Shown here: positions 58,883 to 64,000 of the stretch, one piece after another | Layout of the letters: every line of letters starts with the position of its first letter | Position numbering within the stretch: the first letter of the stretch is position 1 | Assembly (NCBI RefSeq): GCF_014879975.1 | Contig: NZ_CP062500.1 | Location: 558,001-622,000, forward strand | Reading direction: 5' to 3' | DNA from: Vibrio bathopelagicus | GTDB taxonomy: Bacteria; Pseudomonadota; Gammaproteobacteria; Enterobacterales; Vibrionaceae | DNA length: 64,000 bases | Translations under genes and position numbers: made by a program | The notes under the pieces: model-generated | What the model saw: only the letters and a program-made list of their open reading frames with translations | Told to the model about the DNA's origin: nothing | Databases searched by the model: none

Positions 58883-59731
58883 GTGAAAGGCATTGCGAAA
58901 GTAAAAGCGCTGTTACCCAAGCTGTCTCCATCTGATGCGCTGGTGGCGCGATATGTTCTTGATCACCCACAACAGGTGAAGCAATTATCTTCGCCTGAGT
59001 TGGCCAAAGCGGTCGGGGTGAGTCAGTCAACGATAGTGAAGTTTAGTCAGAAGCTTGGTTATAAAGGGTTTTCAGAAATGAAGGTCAAACTCTACCAAAG
59101 CGATATGACTTATCAGCCCGTATCTCAACGTGGCATACATGGCACGATCACTCGTAAAGATCCGCCCGACATGGTGATGGACAAACTTCTTGCAAGCAAA
59201 ACACAATCGCTTGAGCGTACTGTGCTATTAAACGAAGGTGAGCAGTTAAACCATGCCGCAGATATTTTGCATCTTGCGCGTAAGGTGCAGATCTCAGGTG
59301 TAGGCGCCTCATCATTGGTAGCGAAAGATCTTGCTTATAAGTTGATGAAAATAGGCCACGCCGCCAATGCAGAGCAGGATGCCCATATTCAAATTGCCAA
59401 TGCCGCTTCTCTTTCTGAAAACGATGTGTTGATTGCGATTTCTTATTCTGGAAACACCAGAGAAGTGGTGAAGGTTGCTCAGCTAGCCAGATCTAAAAAG
59501 GCCAAAGTGATTGTGATTAGTCAGTTATCACCTTCTGCTTTAGACAAATACGCTGATATTAAGTTGATATCAGCAGCCGACGAAAATCATATTCGCAGTT
59601 CATCTATAACTGCTCGTGATAGCCAACTTTTTATTACTGACTTGTTGTTCATTGCGTTAACTCAGCAGGAAGAGCAAGCCGATCAATTAATTGAACAAAG
59701 CAAATCTGCAGTAGCAGAATTTAAGCAATAG
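58883..59731 (+). CDS. RpiR/MurR-family transcriptional regulator
   Basis: 282 residues: N-terminal RpiR helix-turn-helix (~1-77; [31 protein letters not shown]) and a C-terminal SIS sugar-phosphate domain (~115-250; [40 protein letters not shown]). GTG is chosen because GAAGGGGAAGGG lies six bases before it; in-frame ATG at 58841 is an alternative. Divergent from the transporter and kinase genes, so it likely controls them in response to MurNAc-6-P or GlcNAc-6-P, as MurR does. 11 bp before nagZ. Confidence 0.85.
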   Translation: MKGIAKVKALLPKLSPSDALVARYVLDHPQQVKQLSSPELAKAVGVSQSTIVKFSQKLGYKGFSEMKVKLYQSDMTYQPVSQRGIHGTITRKDPPDMVMDKLLASKTQSLERTVLLNEGEQLNHAADILHLARKVQISGVGASSLVAKDLAYKLMKIGHAANAEQDAHIQIANAASLSENDVLIAISYSGNTREVVKVAQLARSKKAKVIVISQLSPSALDKYADIKLISAADENHIRSSSITARDSQLFITDLLFIALTQQEEQADQLIEQSKSAVAEFKQ

Positions 59732-59742
59732 AAGGACATTGT

Positions 59743-60732
59743 ATGGGACCGTTGTGGGTAGATGTTGCGGGCTATGAGCTAACAGCTGAAGACAGAGAAA
59801 TTTTAGAGCACCCAACCGTTGGTGGTCTCATCTTATTTGCTAGAAACTACCACGATAGCAAACAGCTATCGGCGTTAAATAAAGAGATCCGCAAAGTTGC
59901 AAAACGTCCTATTTTAATCGGTGTCGACCAAGAAGGTGGTCGAGTTCAGCGTTTTCGCGACGGTTTTTCAATTATCCCGGCAGCTCAGGAATTTGCGACC
60001 AAGAATAATGGCGAACAATTAGCAGAACAAGCGGGTTGGTTGATGGCGGCAGAGTTGATTGCCCATGATATCGATCTGAGCTTTGCGCCTGTTTTAGACA
60101 AAGGTCACGACTGTAAAGCGATTGGTAGCCGAGCGTTTGGTGAAGATATTGATACCATCGTTCGCCACAGCAGTGCTTTTATTAAGGGCATGAAATCGGT
60201 TGGAATGGCGACAACAGGGAAGCACTTCCCAGGACACGGTGGCGTGATTGCTGATTCGCACCTTGAAACGCCTTACGATCCTAGAGACGATATCTTTGAA
60301 ACTGATATGGCGATCTTCAAGGCTCAAATTGAAGCTGGAATATTAGATGCGATGATGCCTGCGCACGTGGTTTTTTCTCACTATGATGATCAGCCAGCGA
60401 GTGGCTCTGAGTATTGGTTGCAGAAAGTCTTGAAGCAACAGCTTGGATTTAAAGGCTTGGTGTTCTCTGATGACCTAACTATGGAAGGTGCTGCGATTAT
60501 GGGAGGGCCAGCCGACAGAGCGAAGACCGCTCTGAATGCGGGTTGCGACATGGTGTTGATGTGTAATAAACGAGATGCACAAATTGAAGCTCTTGATCAC
60601 TTAGCTATTCAAGAGGTGCCTTTAGCCAACTCATTGCTTAAAAAGCACAACTTTGATTTACCGACTCTTCACTCGGATAGCCGATGGAAAGAGGCCTCAG
60701 AACAAATTAAGCGAATGTTAAACGCTGGGTGA
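59743..60732 (+). CDS. nagZ: Beta-N-acetylhexosaminidase NagZ
   Basis: Cytoplasmic glycoside hydrolase family 3 enzyme that removes GlcNAc from anhydromuropeptides. 329 residues. Landmarks: [23 protein letters not shown], and [17 protein letters not shown] with the catalytic His/Asp loop; the nucleophile is in [17 protein letters not shown]. It supplies GlcNAc and anhydroMurNAc to the kinases across the divergent promoter. Terminator 27 bp after. Confidence 0.96.
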   Translation: MGPLWVDVAGYELTAEDREILEHPTVGGLILFARNYHDSKQLSALNKEIRKVAKRPILIGVDQEGGRVQRFRDGFSIIPAAQEFATKNNGEQLAEQAGWLMAAELIAHDIDLSFAPVLDKGHDCKAIGSRAFGEDIDTIVRHSSAFIKGMKSVGMATTGKHFPGHGGVIADSHLETPYDPRDDIFETDMAIFKAQIEAGILDAMMPAHVVFSHYDDQPASGSEYWLQKVLKQQLGFKGLVFSDDLTMEGAAIMGGPADRAKTALNAGCDMVLMCNKRDAQIEALDHLAIQEVPLANSLLKKHNFDLPTLHSDSRWKEASEQIKRMLNAG

Positions 60733-60758
60733 TAAATAAACACTCTATAAGTTTTAAG

Positions 60759-60787
60759 AAGGCGATATGAAAAATATCGCCTTTTTT
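60759..60787 (+). terminator. Terminator after nagZ
   Basis: AAGGCGATAT, GAAAA loop, ATATCGCCTTTTTT. Confidence 0.92.
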
Positions 60788-60844
60788 GTATGTGTGAAGC
60801 GTGGTTTAGTCCTATTTGTGTCTCATAACGAACTAAAGTTAATA

Positions 60845-60862
60845 TGTAAACTTAAATTTACA
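60845..60862 (+). promoter_or_regulatory. Strong TyrR box upstream of aroF
   Basis: TGTAAA-N6-TTTACA, an exact match to the TyrR consensus, ~120 bp before the aroF start. Confidence 0.85.
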
Positions 60863-60867
60863 CTAAA

Positions 60868-60885
60868 TGTTTTTTATTGTTTACA
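60868..60885 (+). promoter_or_regulatory. Second, weaker TyrR box
   Basis: TGTTTT-N6-TTTACA, one perfect half, 23 bp downstream of the strong box. Paired strong and weak boxes are typical of tyrosine-dependent repression. Confidence 0.65.
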
Positions 60886-60886
60886 C

Positions 60887-60914
60887 TTGCAATCGTTTTT
60901 GTAGCTGTTATTGT
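60887..60914 (+). promoter_or_regulatory. Candidate aroF promoter
   Basis: TTGCAA, 16-bp spacer, TATTGT. It follows directly after the weaker TyrR box, so TyrR bound there would meet RNA polymerase. Confidence 0.45.
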
Positions 60915-60978
60915 GTTTTTAAAGATTGTTAGCCCATGTGGATGTCTTGGGTGTAAAAATAAATATACAGGTTGAGTT

Positions 60979-62052
60979 ATGCAAAAAAGTGAATTAAGCA
61001 ATGTCAATATCATCGACGAACAGGTACTGATTACTCCAGAGGAGTTAAAAGCGAAATTACCTTTGAGCGATAATGCTCGTCGTTTTATTCAAGAGTCTCG
61101 TGAAACGATTGCGAATATCATTCATAAGAAAGATCACCGTATGCTAATTGTGTGTGGCCCATGTTCTATTCACGATCTAGAAGCTGCGAAAGAGTACGCA
61201 AAACGCCTTAAAGCACTTTCTGAAGAACTGAGCGACCAACTGTATATTGTTATGCGTGTTTACTTTGAAAAGCCTCGTACCACTGTTGGTTGGAAAGGTT
61301 TGATCAACGACCCACATCTAGATGGTACGTTCGATATTGAGCATGGTCTGCATGTTGGTCGTGAGCTTTTAGTTGAGCTAGCTGAGATGGAAATCCCATT
61401 AGCGACAGAAGCACTAGACCCAATCAGCCCCCAATACTTAGCAGATACATTCAGCTGGGCTGCGATTGGCGCACGTACCACTGAATCTCAAACTCACCGT
61501 GAAATGGCAAGTGGCCTTTCAATGCCAATTGGCTTTAAGAATGGTACTGACGGTAACTTAGGTACTGCAATTAATGCGATGCAGGCTGCTTCTTCTAGTC
61601 ACCGTTTCATGGGTATCAGCCGCGAAGGTGAGGTTGCACTGCTAACGACTCAGGGTAACCCAAATGGTCACGTTATTTTACGTGGTGGTAAGCAAACGAA
61701 CTACGATTCAGTATCGGTACATGAATGTGAACAAGAACTGGGTAAATCTGGTTTAGAAGCTGCGTTGATGGTTGATTGCAGCCACGCAAACTCTCGCAAA
61801 GATTTCCGTCGTCAACCATTGGTTGCTGAAGACGTTATCCACCAAGTGCGTGAAGGCAATAAATCGATTATTGGCCTGATGATTGAGAGCCATATTAACG
61901 AAGGTAATCAGCCGTCAGATATTCCTCTAAATGAGATGGAATACGGCGTTTCTATTACCGACGCGTGTATCAATTGGGAGTCAACTGAGGCACTATTGAA
62001 ACATGCACATACGGAGTTAGTCCCGTTTTTAGAGAACCGCCTGAAAGGTTAG
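60979..62052 (+). CDS. aroF: DAHP synthase, tyrosine-regulated type
   Basis: First step of aromatic amino acid synthesis, from PEP and erythrose 4-phosphate. 357 residues, class I. CGPCSIHD (near 59-66), YFEKPRTTVGWKG, GARTTESQTHREMASGLSMP, GFKNGTDG and VDCSHANS hold the metal and PEP ligands. Called the Tyr-sensitive isoenzyme because it is followed by tyrA and preceded by TyrR boxes, as in E. coli aroF-tyrA. Confidence 0.93.
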   Translation: MQKSELSNVNIIDEQVLITPEELKAKLPLSDNARRFIQESRETIANIIHKKDHRMLIVCGPCSIHDLEAAKEYAKRLKALSEELSDQLYIVMRVYFEKPRTTVGWKGLINDPHLDGTFDIEHGLHVGRELLVELAEMEIPLATEALDPISPQYLADTFSWAAIGARTTESQTHREMASGLSMPIGFKNGTDGNLGTAINAMQAASSSHRFMGISREGEVALLTTQGNPNGHVILRGGKQTNYDSVSVHECEQELGKSGLEAALMVDCSHANSRKDFRRQPLVAEDVIHQVREGNKSIIGLMIESHINEGNQPSDIPLNEMEYGVSITDACINWESTEALLKHAHTELVPFLENRLKG

Positions 62053-62124
62053 TCAGAGTTTAAATTTAAGTGCCTCATCTAATGGGGCATTTTAAGATCT
62101 GTCGCTAACGAACCTGCGTCAATG

Positions 62125-62160
62125 CGGGCTTTTAGATTAGTACGGGCTTATAGATTAGTA
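62125..62160. repeat. 18-bp tandem duplication before tyrA
   Basis: CGGGCTTTTAGATTAGTA followed by CGGGCTTATAGATTAGTA: two adjacent copies with one difference. They lie 10 bp before the tyrA start. Confidence 0.85.
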
Positions 62161-62169
62161 AGGAATAAA

Positions 62170-63297
62170 ATGGCCGTTGAACTGAACGAATTACGCGACC
62201 AAATCGATGCTGTCGATAAACAAATGTTGGATTTACTGGCTCAACGACTTGCTCTAGTAGAGAAAGTAGGCGAAGTAAAAAGTGAACATGGTTTACCTAT
62301 TTATGTACCGGAACGTGAAGCCGCGATGTTGGCATCTCGTCGTCAAGAAGCCGAGAAAATAGGGGTTCCGCCGCAGTTAATCGAAGATATTTTGCGTCGT
62401 ACTATGCGTGAGTCTTATGCCAGTGAAAAAGATTCTGGTTTTAAGTGTCTTAACCCAGAGTTGCGTTCAGTGGTTATCGTGGGTGGTAATGGTCAACTTG
62501 GCGGCCTGTTTGGCCGTATGTTCAAGCTTTCTGGCTACGAAGTGAAAATCCTTGGCAGCCAAGATTGGGATAAAGCCGATGAGATCTTAGATAATGCTGG
62601 CCTTGTGGTTGTAACGGTTCCAATTCACCTAACAGAAGGTGTCATTGCGAAGCTGGGTAACCTACCAAGCGATTGTATTCTTTGTGATTTGACGTCGATT
62701 AAATCAAAGCCTCTGCAAGCAATGATGAACATGCACCAAGGTCCAGTGGTTGGATTACACCCAATGTTTGGTCCTGATGTTCCAAGCCTTGCGAAACAAG
62801 TGATTGTTTACAGTGATGGGCGTGGTTCTGAAAGCTACCAATGGTTACTGAATCAATTTGGTATCTGGGGCGCGAGTCTGTGCCAAATGGATGCTGCTGA
62901 ACACGACCATGGTATGACTTTGATTCAAGCACTTCGTCACTTCACCTCGTTTGCTTACGGCTTACACCTGAGTAAAGAGAACCCGAACATTGATCAGCTT
63001 CTGAAACTAAGCTCGCCAATCTACCGACTTGAGATTGCGATGGTTGGCCGTCTGTTTGCTCAAGACCCGAACTTGTACGGCGATATCATTCTTTCTTCAG
63101 ATGAGAATATTGAGATGATTCGACGTTTCCATAGTCGTTTCGGTGAAGCATTAGAAATCTTGGATGGGAAAGATAAAGCCAAGTTTGTTGATAGCTTTAA
63201 TCAAGTCAGTGATTGGTTTGGCGACTACTCACAGCAGTTCTTGCAAGAGAGCCAAAACCTTTTAAAACAAGCACATGACTCGATTCATCGTGGCTAA
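62170..63297 (+). CDS. tyrA: Chorismate mutase / prephenate dehydrogenase (T-protein)
   Basis: Bifunctional enzyme of tyrosine synthesis. 375 residues. Chorismate mutase helices at ~1-90 ([20 protein letters not shown]), then the NAD-binding loop [17 protein letters not shown] near 102 and the prephenate dehydrogenase part with [22 protein letters not shown] sits before the ATG; an in-frame extension upstream has no ribosome site and runs through the tandem duplication. Downstream of aroF and likely co-transcribed, so TyrR-controlled. Confidence 0.96.
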   Translation: MAVELNELRDQIDAVDKQMLDLLAQRLALVEKVGEVKSEHGLPIYVPEREAAMLASRRQEAEKIGVPPQLIEDILRRTMRESYASEKDSGFKCLNPELRSVVIVGGNGQLGGLFGRMFKLSGYEVKILGSQDWDKADEILDNAGLVVVTVPIHLTEGVIAKLGNLPSDCILCDLTSIKSKPLQAMMNMHQGPVVGLHPMFGPDVPSLAKQVIVYSDGRGSESYQWLLNQFGIWGASLCQMDAAEHDHGMTLIQALRHFTSFAYGLHLSKENPNIDQLLKLSSPIYRLEIAMVGRLFAQDPNLYGDIILSSDENIEMIRRFHSRFGEALEILDGKDKAKFVDSFNQVSDWFGDYSQQFLQESQNLLKQAHDSIHRG

Positions 63298-63313
63298 TCA
63301 CTATTTGAAATCA

Positions 63314-63347
63314 TAAAAAAGAGCGACCATCAGGTCGCTCTTTTTTT
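63314..63347. terminator. Bidirectional terminator after tyrA
   Basis: AAAAAAGAGCGACC, ATCA loop, GGTCGCTCTTTTTTT. Confidence 0.92.
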
Positions 63348-63439
63348 ATCTAATTCAGGACTAAAAGTAGTTGACCTACAGTAGTCTAAAAGCAATTAGA
63401 TCATCGTAGGCCAAACCAACAGGTCTTAGTAATTAACAG

Positions 63440-64000
63440 CTAGTTAGTCGTGATAGGTTTTTTACTATCTTCACTCGATACTGTGTCGATAGTTGAACTG
63501 ATGTAAGGCACGTTAGTCAGGTTGATCTGCAAGCGAACCACATTATCAATCAGTTGAACCAGTGGACCCCACTTAACCTTTTTCTCTTTCTCGAACACGT
63601 AGTTGAAGTTTTCCGGTGTCCAGTCCATTAAGTATTGAGGGTTCAATGAACGACCAAGGAAGCGTACTTCATAATGCAGGTGTGGCCCGGTTGAGTTTCC
63701 TGAGTTACCACAACTTGCAATCACATCACCTTTACTAACAAACTGACCGCTGCGAACTTTGAATTTTTGTAGGTGCGCGTAAGAACTCATGAAGCCGAAT
63801 GAGTGACGCATAGTAATAAAGTTACCGAAGCCTTTTTTACTTGGGCGTACCGTTTCAATGACTCCATCTGCGGGCGCGACAATATCTTCACCACGCTTAC
63901 ACGTCAGATCGATACCAGTATGTACATGGCGTTTACCTGAAATAGGGTTAGTGCGACTGCCATAAGAAGAAGAGATACGTTGATAAGCCATAGGACTGTC
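63440..64000 (-). CDS. M23-family metallopeptidase, partial (N-terminus outside window)
   Basis: The reading frame is open to the right edge, so the start lies beyond it; about 186 residues are visible. The LytM/M23 zinc site is present: HTGIDLTCKRG (His and Asp ligands) and SGNSTGPHLHYEVRF (HLH). SSYGSRTNPISGKRHVH is a typical pre-domain. Such enzymes cut peptidoglycan cross-links during wall growth or separation. The ~60-residue C-terminal tail after the M23 fold is unfamiliar. The upstream part would show whether it is anchored or secreted. Confidence 0.85.
   Translation of the reverse strand, partial: DSPMAYQRISSSYGSRTNPISGKRHVHTGIDLTCKRGEDIVAPADGVIETVRPSKKGFGNFITMRHSFGFMSSYAHLQKFKVRSGQFVSKGDVIASCGNSGNSTGPHLHYEVRFLGRSLNPQYLMDWTPENFNYVFEKEKKVKWGPLVQLIDNVVRLQINLTNVPYISSTIDTVSSEDSKKPITTN

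Overview
This window is ordinary chromosomal core DNA from a marine gammaproteobacterium of the genus Vibrio. The Splendidus clade is my best guess, from general protein similarity only. The Vibrio assignment rests on neighbour pairs I recognise: vpsR after lysS, the nptA-nhaR-hlyU-rpsT order, arcB and arcA close together beside the thr operon, and short DUF3545 and DUF2799 proteins. I see no rRNA, tRNA, CRISPR array, insertion sequence, integrase or prophage. The edges cut two genes: arcB at the left and an M23 peptidase at the right.

Layout. 1-9.5 kb: redox control and threonine synthesis (arcB tail, lipoprotein, arcA, an RraA-family gene, a small outer-membrane-like protein, thrL-thrA-thrB-thrC with its attenuator, grcA). 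9.8-18.1 kb: DNA repair and stress genes (nfo, ung, a hemerythrin-like protein, an alanine/glycine:Na+ symporter, yaaA, srmB, trmN6). 18.4-27.2 kb: brnQ and fldB, then xerD-dsbC-recJ-prfB-lysS, with RF2 made by programmed frameshifting. 27.4-30.2 kb: the biofilm regulator vpsR and several small proteins. 30.3-36.9 kb: mutH and, after a DnaA-box-rich gap, rppH-ptsP-TSUP-lgt-thyA. 37.3-40.6 kb: nptA, nhaR, hlyU, rpsT. 40.8-48.8 kb: murJ, ribF, ileS, lspA, fkpB, ispH. 48.9-53.5 kb: the BtsSR two-component system and a CstA-family transporter behind an unusual operator-like array. 53.5-60.8 kb: a peptidoglycan-recycling cluster (murQ, anmK, a sugar kinase, a frameshifted sodium symporter, an RpiR/MurR regulator, nagZ). 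61-64 kb: aroF-tyrA with TyrR boxes, then the M23 peptidase.

The genes themselves are familiar; the more unusual signals lie between them. The strongest is a phased series of about 13 AGYGGW-like boxes every 20-21 bp upstream of cstA, whose neighbours encode a LytTR regulator. Others are a DnaA-box cluster between mutH and rppH, the gap that holds DARS2 in E. coli; a recJ Shine-Dalgarno separated from its start by a hairpin; tandem FNR boxes at grcA 53 bp apart; TATTCC/GGAATA palindromes before the MurR-like gene; and a recurrent pattern of 17-22 bp tandem duplications in intergenic DNA. I found no undescribed multi-gene system and do not claim one.
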